Shown: piece by piece, positions 38,511 to 49,515 of the stretch
Numbering within the stretch: position 1 is the stretch's first letter
How the letters are laid out: each line of letters opens with the position of its first letter
Translations under genes and position numbers: made by a program
Source of the DNA: Rhizobium ruizarguesonis
GTDB taxonomy: Bacteria; Pseudomonadota; Alphaproteobacteria; Rhizobiales; Rhizobiaceae
NCBI RefSeq assembly: GCF_012349115.1
Contig: NZ_PQIG01000077.1
Span: 35,140-99,139 of the forward strand
Direction: 5' to 3'
Length of the DNA stretch: 64,000 bases
The notes under the pieces: generated by a model
The model's database searches: none
The model's input: only the letters and a program-made list of their open reading frames with translations
What the model was told of the DNA's origin: nothing

Positions 38511-40923
38511 CACTGGGCGGGCCGGATTCGGCAAAACTGTTGCTGCGCCAGTCATAGGCGCGATGGCGCATCCATGGCCGCGACAGATCATCGAATGCGG
38601 CTGTGACGTCCAGGCCGGCATCGGCGAAGCGTAATTCGACGGAACCGGTCCTGCGCAGCGTCTCACCGGTGAAGAGCGTCGCACCTGAGCGGCAGCTGTT
38701 GAAGCGCAGGCGCACCGACGTCACGACGATATCGGCCGCATCGCAGGCCGGACCGAGATAGGCGGCATTGTCGATGACAGCAACCACGCGACCATTGCCA
38801 AGCCTTGATGTGCACCAGGCCTTCTTGACGCAAGAAAAGCGGTTTGCGTCAGCGCTCGTTGCAGCCGCCCGCATCGCCGACCTTGCTTCGTTCTGCTGAT
38901 CGCGGGAAAGCCTGACGCGGCGGTCTTCTCCCTCCGGCGGGATAGCAGGCCCCTCCAGCATCTTCGGCGGGTGATGCGTCGGCAGGACCAGCGCTCTCCG
39001 CCACTGGTCGAAGATGAAATCCGGCGGTCTTTCGCGGTTGGAAGCCATGGCCGCCGTCTCGACGACCGCGACGAGACCACCATCCTCCGAAATTACCAGA
39101 TCCGGCGGCCGGGGAACTGGCAGAAGCAACAGGATGAGTGTTGCGACCGCGATGATTGATGTGCCGATATGGCGCAGCCGGGTGCGGAGCAGCGTCAACA
39201 GCAGAAAGCCGGCGACGGCGACCGCGAAATACCAGGCGGGCAAGCGGCCGACGTCGATATTGCCACCCCAGCCGGACACGGTCTTTGCGACCGCGATCAC
39301 CAGATCGAGGCCGAATCCGACGACCTTCCAGGGCAAAACGTCCAGACCGAAAGGCATGAGCAGCATCGCCAGCAGGCCGGCCGGCATGATGATGAAGGAG
39401 ATGATCGGCATCGTCGCGAGGTTTGCCGGCAGGCCGTAGGCGGTCAAGCGATGAAAATGCTCGATCGAAAACAGCGCGGTGGAAAACCCACCGATCAGCG
39501 AGGTCAGGAAGACGCCGCCGAAGAAGCCCGCAACCGTAACGATGGGCCGAAACACCGGCAGCTTCAGGAAGGCGTTTTCGCGGATGCCCCGGTCCTTCCA
39601 CAGCTGATAACCCGATACCAACGCCAACGTCGCGGCAAAGGACATCTGGAAGCTCGGACCCAAGACCTCGGACGGTGAAATGGCGATGATGACAAGCGCG
39701 GAGAGCGCGACGTTGCGCAGGCTGATCGACGGCCGGTCGAAGAAGACCGCAATCAACATGATGGCCATCATGATGAAGGCGCGTTCGGCGGAGACCGCAA
39801 AGCCCGAGATCAGGAAATAGGCCGTGACGGCAAGCAGCGCGCCGGCGGCGGCGATCTTCTTGGTCGGATAGGCCTGGGCGACGCCGGGAAAGAGGCTGAG
39901 CAGCATCCGGAAACCGACGAAGAAGATGCCGGCCGACAGCGCCATGTTGAGGCCCGAGATGGCGATGATATGAGCCAGGCCGGACTGGCGCAGCGCCTCC
40001 GTCGTTTCATTCGAGATGGCACGCCGCTCGTCCGTCACGAGAGCAGCGGCGAAAGCGCCGGTGTCGCCGGGTAGGATCGACCTTATGCGGTCGCCAATGC
40101 CGCTGCGCAGCCGATAGAGCCCTTCGAGCAGAGCTTCCCACGTCGATCTTGCAGCCTGCGGACCTGCCTGCAAGTCGACCTTCTCCGGCGCGCCGTAGAA
40201 GAAGCCGTTGGCGCCGATGCCATCGAAATAGGCACCGAAGGAGAAGTCGTTGAGCTCAGGAAGTGCCGGGCCTGCCGGTGGTGTCAGCCGCGCCCTGCCG
40301 GTGATGATGTCACCGATCTCGAAAGGCGCCTCCGCGCCGCGGGCGATCGCGGTTATGCGTTCCGGTGGCCGCTTCACCTCCGGCGCCTCCGTGCCGGTGA
40401 CGGCAAGAATATAGCGCCACCGGCCGCGACCGTCGCCTTCGCGCCGTTCGACACGGCCGGTCACCGTCGTCGTGACGGCGGAATCGAGGATCACGGTCGA
40501 AGCCCGCCGGCTCTCGAGCTGCGCCGAAACCACGCCGCAGGCCACAAGTGCAAGCGCCAGCAGCGTTGCCCGCAACGCCGCCCGGCTGCGGCTGGCGATG
40601 AGAACCGCGACGGTCAGCACCAACAGGCAGAGCAGCGATGCAACGAGCGGAAAGTCCGATGCGGCCAGAAACCAGAAGGCTGCCCCGGCGCCGAGGAAGA
40701 CCGGCGAGACCAGCAGCAGACGGCCATGGTCCGCCTCTTCGCCCAGCAAGCGCATGCCGATACGCAGCGATTGCGAGGCCGCTGCCGGCAGCCGGTGCCG
40801 CAAGGGGCTCGTCGACTGCGTCCTTGCCGGCTGCGTCACCACGACAGGCGGAGAAAAACCGGCAGTGTCGGCAAGGCCGGCGCCTGCTTCCGGCCGCAAT
40901 TCGACTGTCGTCAACTCCTGCAT
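38491..40923 (-). CDS. ComEC/Rec2-type DNA-uptake channel protein
   Basis: This 810-residue membrane protein has a ComEC N-terminal OB-like domain (DUF4131), a competence domain with about ten membrane helices ([22 protein letters not shown] is diagnostic) and a soluble C-terminal region after about residue 570. In competent bacteria it translocates single-stranded DNA; competence is not established in rhizobia. The metallo-beta-lactamase part appears reduced or diverged, which I cannot judge by eye. ATG 40921-40923 is chosen over an upstream TTG at 40983. Confidence 0.9.
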   Translation of the reverse strand: MQELTTVELRPEAGAGLADTAGFSPPVVVTQPARTQSTSPLRHRLPAAASQSLRIGMRLLGEEADHGRLLLVSPVFLGAGAAFWFLAASDFPLVASLLCLLVLTVAVLIASRSRAALRATLLALALVACGVVSAQLESRRASTVILDSAVTTTVTGRVERREGDGRGRWRYILAVTGTEAPEVKRPPERITAIARGAEAPFEIGDIITGRARLTPPAGPALPELNDFSFGAYFDGIGANGFFYGAPEKVDLQAGPQAARSTWEALLEGLYRLRSGIGDRIRSILPGDTGAFAAALVTDERRAISNETTEALRQSGLAHIIAISGLNMALSAGIFFVGFRMLLSLFPGVAQAYPTKKIAAAGALLAVTAYFLISGFAVSAERAFIMMAIMLIAVFFDRPSISLRNVALSALVIIAISPSEVLGPSFQMSFAATLALVSGYQLWKDRGIRENAFLKLPVFRPIVTVAGFFGGVFLTSLIGGFSTALFSIEHFHRLTAYGLPANLATMPIISFIIMPAGLLAMLLMPFGLDVLPWKVVGFGLDLVIAVAKTVSGWGGNIDVGRLPAWYFAVAVAGFLLLTLLRTRLRHIGTSIIAVATLILLLLPVPRPPDLVISEDGGLVAVVETAAMASNRERPPDFIFDQWRRALVLPTHHPPKMLEGPAIPPEGEDRRVRLSRDQQNEARSAMRAAATSADANRFSCVKKAWCTSRLGNGRVVAVIDNAAYLGPACDAADIVVTSVRLRFNSCRSGATLFTGETLRRTGSVELRFADAGLDVTAAFDDLSRPWMRHRAYDWRSNSFAESGPPSVSDSGE

Positions 40924-41212
40924 GTGCCGCCCAAGATCACCCGCCCAGGCAGCCAGAATGCAACCGCCAATCAAATCCGGCAAGAATAATCGATTGAAAA
41001 GCGAGGGAAAATTGAAGGAGCCAAAAGAGCAGTCGAATCATCGGCTTCGATATGCGTATAGCTCATCGCTGCACTGCCTAAAAGATGATGCCGCAATGCA
41101 CAAAATGCCGCCACGGTAACTTGGCATTAGCCTCGCGATCATATAGCTATCGATGAGGACGCTTAACCCCTATGGCGCTTTTATGGCGCCACCGCCATTT
41201 CGGAGGATCAGC

Positions 41213-42502
41213 ATGACGGATCAAAGCGCTACAATAAAAATCGGTGACAAGTCTGTCGACCTTGCTGTCAAAAGCGGCACGATCGGCCCGAGCGTCATCG
41301 ATATCGGTGCCCTCTACAAGAACACGGCTTCCTTCACCTACGATCCGGGTTTCACCTCGACTGCATCCTGTGAATCGAAGATCACCTACATCGACGGCGA
41401 CGAAGGTGTCCTGTTGCATCGCGGCTATCCGATCGAGCAGCTCGCCGAGCATGGCGACTTCCTCGAGGTCTGCTACCTGCTGCTTTACGGCGAACTGCCG
41501 ACCACCGTGCAGAAGAAGGATTTCGATTACCGCGTCACGCACCACACCATGGTGCACGAGCAGATGAGCCGCTTCTTCACCGGCTTCCGCCGCGATGCGC
41601 ATCCGATGGCCGTCATGTGCGGCTGCGTCGGCGCGCTGTCGGCCTTCTATCACGACTCCACAGACATCACCGATCCGCACCAGCGCATGGTCGCCAGCCT
41701 GCGTATGATCGCCAAGATGCCGACACTTGCCGCCATGGCCTACAAATACCATATCGGCCAGCCCTTCGTTTATCCGAAGAACGACCTCGACTACGCCTCG
41801 AACTTCCTGCGCATGTGCTTTGCCGTGCCTTGCGAGGAATATGTGGTCAATCCGGTGCTTGCCCGCGCCATGGACCGCATCTTCATCCTGCATGCCGATC
41901 ACGAGCAGAACGCTTCGACCTCGACCGTCCGTCTCGCCGGTTCGTCGGGCGCCAACCCGTTCGCCTGCATCGCCGCCGGTATCGCCTGCCTCTGGGGCCC
42001 CGCCCACGGCGGCGCCAACGAAGCAGCGCTCAACATGCTGCACGAAATCGGCACGGTCGACCACATTCCGGAATATATCGCTCGCGCCAAGGACAAGAAC
42101 GATCCGTTCCGCCTGATGGGCTTCGGTCACCGCGTCTACAAGAACTATGATCCGCGCGCCAAGATCATGCAGAAGACGACGCATGAAGTGCTCGGCGAAC
42201 TCGGCATCAAGGACGATCCGTTGCTTGAAGTGGCGATGGAGCTGGAGCGCATCGCGCTCACCGATGAATATTTCATCGAGAAGAAGCTCTATCCGAACAT
42301 CGACTTCTATTCCGGAATCACCCTGAAGGCGCTGGGCTTCCCCACGACCATGTTCACTGTGCTCTTCGCGCTCGCCCGCACCGTCGGCTGGATCGCGCAG
42401 TGGAACGAGATGATCGAGGATCCGGAACAGCGTATCGGCCGTCCGCGCCAGCTCTATGTCGGCGAACCGAAGCGCGATTACATCCCGGTTTCGAAGCGCT
42501 GA
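41213..42502 (+). CDS. gltA: Citrate synthase
   Basis: This 429-residue enzyme starts the TCA cycle. Visible: [40 protein letters not shown], a [15 protein letters not shown] loop, the catalytic [16 protein letters not shown] and the C-terminal [17 protein letters not shown] lies 5 bases before ATG 41213; the in-frame ATG at 41153 has no ribosome site. Length equals that of rhizobial GltA. A terminator follows. Confidence 0.98.
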   Translation: MTDQSATIKIGDKSVDLAVKSGTIGPSVIDIGALYKNTASFTYDPGFTSTASCESKITYIDGDEGVLLHRGYPIEQLAEHGDFLEVCYLLLYGELPTTVQKKDFDYRVTHHTMVHEQMSRFFTGFRRDAHPMAVMCGCVGALSAFYHDSTDITDPHQRMVASLRMIAKMPTLAAMAYKYHIGQPFVYPKNDLDYASNFLRMCFAVPCEEYVVNPVLARAMDRIFILHADHEQNASTSTVRLAGSSGANPFACIAAGIACLWGPAHGGANEAALNMLHEIGTVDHIPEYIARAKDKNDPFRLMGFGHRVYKNYDPRAKIMQKTTHEVLGELGIKDDPLLEVAMELERIALTDEYFIEKKLYPNIDFYSGITLKALGFPTTMFTVLFALARTVGWIAQWNEMIEDPEQRIGRPRQLYVGEPKRDYIPVSKR

Positions 42503-42528
42503 TCGCTTCAAAAGAACCCAAAAGAAAA

Positions 42529-42556
42529 CCCGGTCAGAAACGACCGGGTTTTTTCT
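42529..42556. terminator. Terminator shared by convergent gltA and lpxB
   Basis: CCCGGTC-AGAAAC-GACCGGG followed by TTTTTTCTTTTT on the plus strand ends gltA 27 bases past its stop. On the minus strand the same hairpin is followed by TTTTCTTTTGGG, so it can end the lpxB operon as well. It includes the lpxB stop codon (42534-42536). Confidence 0.85.
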
Positions 42557-43712
42557 TTTTCAAGACGTCGAGAAGGATCTCGGCAGCGTGCTCGCCGGGC
42601 GGCGTTTCGGTCTGCATGCGTTGCCAGACGAGATCGTAACCCTCGTTCATCGCCTTCAGTTGGAACGTGTCGGCCGACAGCCGCTCCATCCAGCGCGCCA
42701 GGCTGGCGCCGCGAACGATCTCGTTCAGATATTCCGGCACGACGGCATAATCGGCGATGATATTGGGCAATGCGCCCGTCCACACCTTGATGCGCGGGGC
42801 GAGCAGGCGGATGATCCAATCCGTCTTGTAGACGGACACTGTTGGCACGCCGGCAAGGGCGAGTTCGAGGATCACCGTGCCGGAGGCTGCCATCGCCGCA
42901 TCCGCTTCGGCAAAGGCCTTCCATTTCTGCGCCGGCCCGACCGCCACTTCCGGCGGCGTGGCCCAGCCGGCAACCAGACCCTTCACCAGCGCTTCGTTGT
43001 GCGGCACGGTCGGCAGCAGGAATCGCATCGGGCCGTTGCGGGCGACGAGTTCCTTGGCCGCGTCCTCGAAGAACGGCAGGAGCTTGGCGATTTCGGAGGA
43101 TCTTGATCCCGGGAGCATCAGGATCGCCCTGCCCGCTTCGCCGGCGAGTGCACGCGCGGCACGCAGCCGCCGCGCTTCGAGCAGCGCTGGGTCGGCGGTC
43201 AGACGATGGCCGACATAAGTGGTCTCAGGCCCGCCGAGCGCACGCATCGTCGCCGGCTCGAAGGGCAGGACGGCGAGCACGTGATCGACATAGGGCAGCA
43301 TGCGCGTCGCGCGATATTCCTTCCAGGCCCAGACGCTCGGACAGACATAATTGACGACAGGCAGATCGGGCAGTGCGGTACGGACACGCTTAGCGACTCG
43401 GTGGGTGAAATCCGGGCTGTCGATGATGAGCAGGATATCCGGCCTGGCGGCGATGATGGCCGCTGTCGTCTGGCGGATCAGGGTATAGAGCCTTGGCAGC
43501 CGGCTCAGCACCTGGGTGATGCCCATGATCGACAGCTCGGAAAAATCGAACAGCGATTTCAAACCTTGGGCCTGAAGCCCCTCACCGCCGACACCGACGA
43601 GTTCGATCGGTCCGGCATGGATCCGCTTCAGGGCCGCGACCAGATCGGCGCCGAGCAGGTCACCCGACACCTCGCCGGCGATGACGGCGATCTTCAGCGG
43701 CGCCCCGGTCAT
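42534..43712 (-). CDS. lpxB: Lipid-A-disaccharide synthase
   Basis: This 392-residue glycosyltransferase condenses UDP-2,3-diacylglucosamine with lipid X. The N-terminus IAVIAGEVSGDLLGADLVAAL is diagnostic (GE.SGD), and LLIDSPDFTHRVAKR and YVCPSVWAWKEYRATRM are conserved. Its last codons (KKKKPGRF) lie in the terminator hairpin. It overlaps the lpxI stop by 4 bases and ends the envelope operon. Confidence 0.97.
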   Translation of the reverse strand: MTGAPLKIAVIAGEVSGDLLGADLVAALKRIHAGPIELVGVGGEGLQAQGLKSLFDFSELSIMGITQVLSRLPRLYTLIRQTTAAIIAARPDILLIIDSPDFTHRVAKRVRTALPDLPVVNYVCPSVWAWKEYRATRMLPYVDHVLAVLPFEPATMRALGGPETTYVGHRLTADPALLEARRLRAARALAGEAGRAILMLPGSRSSEIAKLLPFFEDAAKELVARNGPMRFLLPTVPHNEALVKGLVAGWATPPEVAVGPAQKWKAFAEADAAMAASGTVILELALAGVPTVSVYKTDWIIRLLAPRIKVWTGALPNIIADYAVVPEYLNEIVRGASLARWMERLSADTFQLKAMNEGYDLVWQRMQTETPPGEHAAEILLDVLKKKKPGRF

Positions 43713-44590
43713 TCAAGCCCCCATGCCGGCAGCTCGCGATCGATGCCGCAGACGAAAAGCCCGGCCTCATCGGCGGCCTTGAGGACGGCGGCGCGATCGA
43801 GCACGAGCGAACGGCCCGCCTCGACCGCAACGCCGGCAAGGCCCGCCTTCTTTGCATTCAGGACCGTGGAAACGCCGATCGCCGGCAGGTCTGCGCGAAT
43901 ATCCTGCTGAGGCTTGCAGAGCTTGACGAGCGCGCCGCGACGGCGTGGAGAGATGCGTCCGGCGGCTCTGAGACCGGCGACACGCTCCAGCATCTCGTCC
44001 GTGCCTTCCGGCCCCTCCAGCGCGACGATGCGCCCGCCGATGGCCACGGCGCCCTGGCCGACATCCAGCCGGCCGAGCATTTCGGCGGCTTCCGCCGCGC
44101 GGTTGATATCGCGCCGGTCTTCTTCGCCCGGTATCGCCGTGCCGAGCGGGCCGACGGCCGCAAGAAGGTCGGGGGCGATCTCATGGGCGCCGACGACACG
44201 CCGGCCGTTTCCCTCGATCAGCCGGATCACCATCTGCAGCACCGTATCGTCGCCGCCGGACAGCAAGGTGCGGATCGCGGCCGGCATCTTCATGAGAGTG
44301 CGCAGCGTCGGCCGCACCTCGCGCCATTCCGGCCGGCGGCGCACGCTGCCGGACATGACGACACGGCCGATGCCATAGCGGTTGAGCACCCCCTCAAGGG
44401 CTGCAAAATCGCCGATGGCGATGACGGCGTGGTCATAACCGTCCCAGCGCCGGTCGCTTTCATCCTTCAGCGCGACGATGACGGGATTTTCGCCCGCCGC
44501 GCGCGCGGCTTCGGCGACATAGGAAGGCAGAAGACCGCCGCCGGCGATGATCGCCAGCCGGCCCGCAGCGGTGTCGCCTGATAAAGCCAC
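43709..44590 (-). CDS. lpxI: UDP-2,3-diacylglucosamine pyrophosphatase LpxI
   Basis: A 293-residue member of the LpxI (DUF1009) family, the alphaproteobacterial replacement of LpxH; it hydrolyses UDP-2,3-diacylglucosamine to lipid X. Visible: GRLAIIAGGGLLPSYVAEAA near the start, the PDLLAAVGPLG region, and IGVSTVLNAKKAGLAGVAVE in the C-terminal domain. Located between lpxA and lpxB as usual. Confidence 0.95.
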   Translation of the reverse strand: MALSGDTAAGRLAIIAGGGLLPSYVAEAARAAGENPVIVALKDESDRRWDGYDHAVIAIGDFAALEGVLNRYGIGRVVMSGSVRRRPEWREVRPTLRTLMKMPAAIRTLLSGGDDTVLQMVIRLIEGNGRRVVGAHEIAPDLLAAVGPLGTAIPGEEDRRDINRAAEAAEMLGRLDVGQGAVAIGGRIVALEGPEGTDEMLERVAGLRAAGRISPRRRGALVKLCKPQQDIRADLPAIGVSTVLNAKKAGLAGVAVEAGRSLVLDRAAVLKAADEAGLFVCGIDRELPAWGLE

Positions 44591-44593
44591 GGA

Positions 44594-45412
44594 CTAACCC
44601 TTCTGCCCCCGGGTCGGCGAGGACAAGGCGCGGTCGCTGTCGGCGGCGATGAAGTCGAGGATGTGGACCACCGGCTCGCAATCGGCATATTCTTCGCGGA
44701 TGGCGGCAGCGTTTTCACGGACGGAGCCCGTTCCTTCGAAGATCGACTTATAGGCGCGACGTACCCTGTGAATGACGGCGCGGTCGACGCCGGCGCGCGT
44801 CATGCCGACGACGTTGAGGCCGCTCAGCAGCCCGGGATTGCCGTTCAGCATGCCGTAGGGAATGACGTCGTAACTCACTGCCGAGAGCCCGCCGACGAAG
44901 GCGTGACGGCCGACGCGGGTGAACTGGTGAACGGCCGAACCGCCGCCCAGGATGACGCGATCCTCGATGACGACATGGCCGGCGAGCATGACGTTGTTCG
45001 ACATGATCACATGATTGCCGACCCGGCAGTCGTGCGCGACATGCGAATTGGCAAGGAAGAGGTTATTATCGCCGACGATTGTCTGGCCACCAAAATCGGC
45101 CGTGCCGGTGTTCATCGTCACGCCTTCGCGGATCGTGCAGTTGGCGCCGACCGTCAGCGTCGTCTCCTCGCCGCCGTGATGCACGCTCTGCGGATCGCCG
45201 CCGACGACCGCCATCGGGAAGATGCGCGTGCCCTTGCCGATCACGGTGCGGCCGGTCACGACCGCATGCGACAAAAGCTCGACATTCGCATGCAGGATGA
45301 CGTGCGAGCCTACATGGCAGAACGGACCGATCTTGACGCCCTCACCGATGGTCGCGCCGTCTTCAACGACAGCCATCGGATGAATGCGGGCGCTTTCGGC
45401 GATAGTACTCAT
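44594..45412 (-). CDS. lpxA: UDP-N-acetylglucosamine acyltransferase
   Basis: This 272-residue left-handed beta-helix enzyme makes the first acylation of lipid A. Hexapeptide repeats run through residues 5-190 ([23 protein letters not shown]...), with catalytic His in [17 protein letters not shown]. The C-terminal helical part is [18 protein letters not shown] overlaps the fabZ stop by 4 bases. Confidence 0.97.
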   Translation of the reverse strand: MSTIAESARIHPMAVVEDGATIGEGVKIGPFCHVGSHVILHANVELLSHAVVTGRTVIGKGTRIFPMAVVGGDPQSVHHGGEETTLTVGANCTIREGVTMNTGTADFGGQTIVGDNNLFLANSHVAHDCRVGNHVIMSNNVMLAGHVVIEDRVILGGGSAVHQFTRVGRHAFVGGLSAVSYDVIPYGMLNGNPGLLSGLNVVGMTRAGVDRAVIHRVRRAYKSIFEGTGSVRENAAAIREEYADCEPVVHILDFIAADSDRALSSPTRGQKG

Positions 45413-45876
45413 GCCTGATCCTTACGAACGATCATCGCGCCGATATCGGCCTCGGCAACAAGCGCGCCGTCGACCTTGGCATCGCAATGGAATTTCCAAA
45501 TATTGCCACGCTGCTTCTGCTTCCTGACATGGAATTCAACACGATCGCCGGGTAAGACGGGCTTGCGGAAGCGCGCATTCTCGATGGTCATGAAATAGAC
45601 GAGGTTGCCGGGCTGGCCATCCTTCTTGGCACAGATCGCACCCGCGGTCTGAGCCATGCCCTCGATCAAGAGAACGCCGGGCATGATCGGAGATTCCGGA
45701 AAATGGCCGGTGAAATGTGGTTCGTTCACTGTGACGTTCTTGATGCCGATCGCCGTGTTATCGCCGTCGATCTCGATGATCTTGTCGACCATGAGAAACG
45801 GGTAACGATGCGGCAGCAGCTTCATGATCTCGATGATGTCAGCCGAAGAAAGCGTTGTCGTGGCTTCCTCAGTCAT
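45409..45876 (-). CDS. fabZ: 3-hydroxyacyl-ACP dehydratase
   Basis: This 155-residue hot-dog-fold enzyme of fatty-acid elongation has [12 protein letters not shown] (catalytic His), [20 protein letters not shown] (catalytic Glu) and [18 protein letters not shown] 45874-45876 is chosen because the longer frame reads through the lpxD end. It overlaps lpxD by 8 bases. Confidence 0.97.
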   Translation of the reverse strand: MTEEATTTLSSADIIEIMKLLPHRYPFLMVDKIIEIDGDNTAIGIKNVTVNEPHFTGHFPESPIMPGVLLIEGMAQTAGAICAKKDGQPGNLVYFMTIENARFRKPVLPGDRVEFHVRKQKQRGNIWKFHCDAKVDGALVAEADIGAMIVRKDQA

Positions 45877-46933
45877 TTTGCTCGCCTCCAGGTTTCTTCC
45901 CGCGCAACTTCGTCTTGGACATTTGTTGCGCGACATCTCTCAGATAGTCATTCAGCGGACGCGCAGGTGTACCACCATATTGTCCGCCGGCGGCAAGATC
46001 GGTCATGATACCGCTTTGGGCGGCGATCTGCACGCCGTCGCCGATCGTCACATGCCCCTTGATGCCGACCTGGCCGCCGATCTGCACGCCATTGCCGATC
46101 TTCGCGCTGCCGGCAATGCCGACCTGCGCGACGATGGCGCAATGGCGGCCGATCTGAACGTTGTGGCCGATCTGTACCTGGTTGTCGATCTTGGTGCCTT
46201 CACCGATCACCGTATCGTCCATGGCGCCACGGTCGATCGTGGTGTTGGCGCCGATCTCGACATTATCCTGGATGATCACCCGGCCAATCTGGACGATCTT
46301 GATCATGCCGCGCGGACCCGGCGCATAACCGAAACCATCCTGGCCAATGCGGGCGCCGTTGTGGATAATGACGCCGTTGCCGAGCAGAGCGCAGAGAATG
46401 CTCGCGCCGGCCGCAATCGAACAATCCCGGCCAATCTTGACATTCGGGCCGATGATGCTCTGCGCGCCAATACGCGTCCCTTCGCCGATCTCGGCATGCG
46501 CACCGATGACGGCCATCGGCTCGACGATCACACCTTTTTCAAGCTTGGCGCTCGGATCGATCACCGCGCTTGGCGCGATCTCACTTTCACCGGAAATGGC
46601 GACCGGGCGCAGTGCCGCGGGATAGAATAGGCCGCCAGCCATCGCGAAGGCCGCATGCGGATTAGACGACAGCATGACCGGGAGATGTTGGGGGACGAGA
46701 TCGGCGAGCGCCTTGTCGCAGATCACCGCCGAGGCTTCGCATGTCGCCAGCTCATCGCGGCTGCGGCGCGACAGGATATAACAGATATCGCCTGCCCGTG
46801 CCCGACTGATGGGGGCAACGGACTTGACGATAACATCGGCATGGTCGGAATTGACAAGCTCCGCCCCAAGAAACTCTGCCAGCTCAGCGAGCCTCAGACC
46901 TTCATGGGGCAGAAAAAAAACGTTTTGCTCCAT
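45869..46933 (-). CDS. lpxD: UDP-3-O-acylglucosamine N-acyltransferase
   Basis: This 354-residue enzyme adds the third-step acyl chain of lipid A. An N-terminal uridine-binding domain (about 1-100) precedes hexapeptide repeats ([20 protein letters not shown] ...) with [21 protein letters not shown]. Start ATG 46931-46933 is preferred over TTG 46939 because [15 protein letters not shown] is the common rhizobial N-terminus. An inverted repeat lies directly upstream (46933-46981). Confidence 0.96.
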   Translation of the reverse strand: MEQNVFFLPHEGLRLAELAEFLGAELVNSDHADVIVKSVAPISRARAGDICYILSRRSRDELATCEASAVICDKALADLVPQHLPVMLSSNPHAAFAMAGGLFYPAALRPVAISGESEIAPSAVIDPSAKLEKGVIVEPMAVIGAHAEIGEGTRIGAQSIIGPNVKIGRDCSIAAGASILCALLGNGVIIHNGARIGQDGFGYAPGPRGMIKIVQIGRVIIQDNVEIGANTTIDRGAMDDTVIGEGTKIDNQVQIGHNVQIGRHCAIVAQVGIAGSAKIGNGVQIGGQVGIKGHVTIGDGVQIAAQSGIMTDLAAGGQYGGTPARPLNDYLRDVAQQMSKTKLRGKKPGGEQND

Positions 46934-46981
46934 CGGCAATGCTCCAGAACGGAATTGAGTCTTACAGTTCCGGACTGCCGA
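46933..46981 (-). promoter_or_regulatory. Hairpin in the bamA-lpxD gap
   Basis: On the minus strand TCGGCA and CCGGAAC pair with GTTCTGG and TGCCGA across the whole gap, with a central loop of about 16 bases. The lpxD ribosome site (GGAG in CTGGAGC) and the first base of the start codon fall in the 3' side. It could limit lpxD translation or mark an RNA-processing site. Confidence 0.4.
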
Positions 46982-46983
46982 TA

Positions 46984-49326
46984 TCAGAATTGGTTGTTGA
47001 TGCCAAACTTGAAGTTCTGCGTCTTGTCGAAGTCTTCCTTGAGGACCGGGATCGCGTAATCCAGACGCAATGCACCGAAGGGAGACTGCCAGACAACACC
47101 GACACCGACGGAAGCACGCAGCGAAGCGCTGGTGCCCTCGGCCTGGTCGGACCCGAGAAGCTCGACATCATTGCCAAACAGCGTGCCGGCATCGGCAAAG
47201 ACTGCGCCGCGCAGATTGAAGTCACGCGGGAAGCCCGGCATTGGGAAGGTCGCTTCAGCAGACGCCGTGAAATAGGTCGTGCCACCGAGCGGATCGTCGT
47301 GGTCCCCGGTGATGCGCGGGCCGATACCCTTGTTCTCGAAACCGCGAATATCGCCGTTGGTCAGCGTGAACTGGTCGAAGACGTTCAGATGGTCTCCGAA
47401 AGGAACGACATAACCAGCCGAACCCGAGACCGAGCCGATGATATCAGCATCGTCGGCAAGCAGATGGTAATAGCGGGCCTTGCCGTAGATCTTGTAGAAC
47501 TGCGAGTCGCCGCCGAGGCCGGCAATTTCCTGCGTCGCCGTCGCATAGATGCCTTCACGCGGCAGGACGGTGTCGTCAAGCGTGTTGTAGGTCAGCGTCT
47601 GCGAGACGGAAGAGCGTGTCCACGGGCTCTCGTCGACCAGATTGGCGTAGGTCGCCGACAGGTCAGAGGTATCGCCGTCGTATTTCATCTGCTTGTAGTT
47701 ATAACGGAAGGTCGTCGCCAGATCTTCGGTAATCGGCGCGGTGACGCGCAGGACGACACTGGTTTCCTCGTAATCGTAGTCGTCATTGCTCGACGTTTCG
47801 CTGCGATTGACGTCGAAGCCTGCCGCCAGACGGTAGCCGAGGAAATAGGGTTCGGTGAAGCTGACGCCGTAAGCGCGCGAGCCTTCCTGGCCGCCGCCGG
47901 CCGAGATGCGGATGTATTGGCCGCGGCCGAGGAAGTTCTTTTCCTCGATCGATGCTTCGAGCAGCAAGCCGTCGCCGCCGGCGGCATAACCCGCGCCGAT
48001 ACCGAACGAACCGGTCGACTGATCCTGCACGTCGACGACCACCACGACACGGTCCGGGGAACTGCCCGGCTGGGTGGAGATGTTGACCGAGGAGAAATAA
48101 CCGAGCGCTTCGAGACGACGCTTGGCCTTGGTGATCATCTGCTGGTTGAAGGCGTCGCCTTCGCTCATGTCGAATTCGCGGCGGATGACGTAGTCGCGCG
48201 TGCGGCTGTTGCCGCGGATCTCGATGCGCTCGACATAGGCGCGCTCGCCCTGGTCGACGAGATATTCAACACCGATCGTGTTGTTGTTGAGGTCGCGGTT
48301 ACCGCGCGGCGTGACGCGTGCAAAGGGATAACCGGCAGACGCCACCTGATCGGAGATCGCCTCGATCGACTTCTGCACTTCCTTGGCGCTGTAGACCTGG
48401 CCTTCGCGGGTGCGCACGAGCGGCTGCAACTGGTCTGAGCCGACGCCTTCGACGGTCGACTGGACGGTCACCGGTCCGAAGTCGTAACGCTGGCCTTCCT
48501 CGATGTTGAAGGTCAGCGTATATTTGTTGGTCGCATCGTCGAAGGTGGCATCGGAAGAGACGATGCGCATGTCGGCGTAGCCGCGATTGTAATAGAACTG
48601 GCGCAGCGCTTCTTCGTCGGCGTGGAGCTTGTCTTCGTTGTAGACGTCCTTGCGGGTCAGGAACGACAGGAAGTTCGAACGCTTGGTGGCGATCACGGCA
48701 GCCAGGCGGCCGGCGCTATAGGCATTATTGCCGACGAAGTTGATCGAATCGATCTTGGTGCGGTCACCCTCGTTGATGACGAAGGCAAGGTTGACGCGGC
48801 CTTCGCCGAGCGGCACCACCTGCGTCGTGACTTCGACCTCGCTGCGACCGGTGGCCGCGTAGGCGTCCTTGATCGACTGGATGTCAGCCTGAATCTGGGT
48901 GTCGCTATAAGGGCCGGCAGCATGGGTCTGGACGACAGTCGCGAGCTTGTCGTCCTTGATCTTGCGGTTGCCGTTGAAGACAACCTGATTGACGAGCTGG
49001 GCTTCCTGGACGTTGACGACGAGCGTGCTTCCGGAGACCGAGATCTTGACGTCGGAGAAGTAACCCGTCCCGTAGAGCTGCTTGACCGAGGCATCGATAT
49101 CGCTGTTGGAAAAACTCTTGCCGGGAGCGATGGTAAGGTTCGACCGTACGGCTTCCGCGCCGACGCGGCTTGCGCCGCGCACATCGATGCGCTGGATAAC
49201 CGCGGCCTCAGCGGCCGTAGCGGAAACGAACGTCAAAGCACCTGCGCCCGAAGCAACAACACTAGCAGACAGCGCAACCGCCGATACTGCGTTCAAAAAC
49301 TTTGAACCAGCCTTCATTTCACCCAT
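46984..49326 (-). CDS. bamA: Outer-membrane assembly factor BamA
   Basis: This 780-residue Omp85 protein inserts beta barrels into the outer membrane. It has a signal peptide (cleavage near residue 40 after AEA), five POTRA domains (about 42-430, e.g. [20 protein letters not shown] and [26 protein letters not shown]) and a barrel ending in [28 protein letters not shown] with terminal Phe. The VRGF-like loop appears as [13 protein letters not shown]. It lies between rseP and lpxD as in most alphaproteobacteria. Confidence 0.97.
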   Translation of the reverse strand: MGEMKAGSKFLNAVSAVALSASVVASGAGALTFVSATAAEAAVIQRIDVRGASRVGAEAVRSNLTIAPGKSFSNSDIDASVKQLYGTGYFSDVKISVSGSTLVVNVQEAQLVNQVVFNGNRKIKDDKLATVVQTHAAGPYSDTQIQADIQSIKDAYAATGRSEVEVTTQVVPLGEGRVNLAFVINEGDRTKIDSINFVGNNAYSAGRLAAVIATKRSNFLSFLTRKDVYNEDKLHADEEALRQFYYNRGYADMRIVSSDATFDDATNKYTLTFNIEEGQRYDFGPVTVQSTVEGVGSDQLQPLVRTREGQVYSAKEVQKSIEAISDQVASAGYPFARVTPRGNRDLNNNTIGVEYLVDQGERAYVERIEIRGNSRTRDYVIRREFDMSEGDAFNQQMITKAKRRLEALGYFSSVNISTQPGSSPDRVVVVVDVQDQSTGSFGIGAGYAAGGDGLLLEASIEEKNFLGRGQYIRISAGGGQEGSRAYGVSFTEPYFLGYRLAAGFDVNRSETSSNDDYDYEETSVVLRVTAPITEDLATTFRYNYKQMKYDGDTSDLSATYANLVDESPWTRSSVSQTLTYNTLDDTVLPREGIYATATQEIAGLGGDSQFYKIYGKARYYHLLADDADIIGSVSGSAGYVVPFGDHLNVFDQFTLTNGDIRGFENKGIGPRITGDHDDPLGGTTYFTASAEATFPMPGFPRDFNLRGAVFADAGTLFGNDVELLGSDQAEGTSASLRASVGVGVVWQSPFGALRLDYAIPVLKEDFDKTQNFKFGINNQF

Positions 49327-49515
49327 TACCTTTGTTTCCCTCGTCCCCGGTTCCGGGAGAACCCGATTCCGGTCACGTGTGTCGTTTTACCCGCTTTTGA
49401 CATACAAGCAAGGCAGGTCGTTAATTTCTGTTTACTTCATTTGCAAGCGTGACCCATTCGCCACTACAGCCTTGAAACATCGTAAATAAATAGTAATTAG
49501 CCTCGCCCTGCGCGT

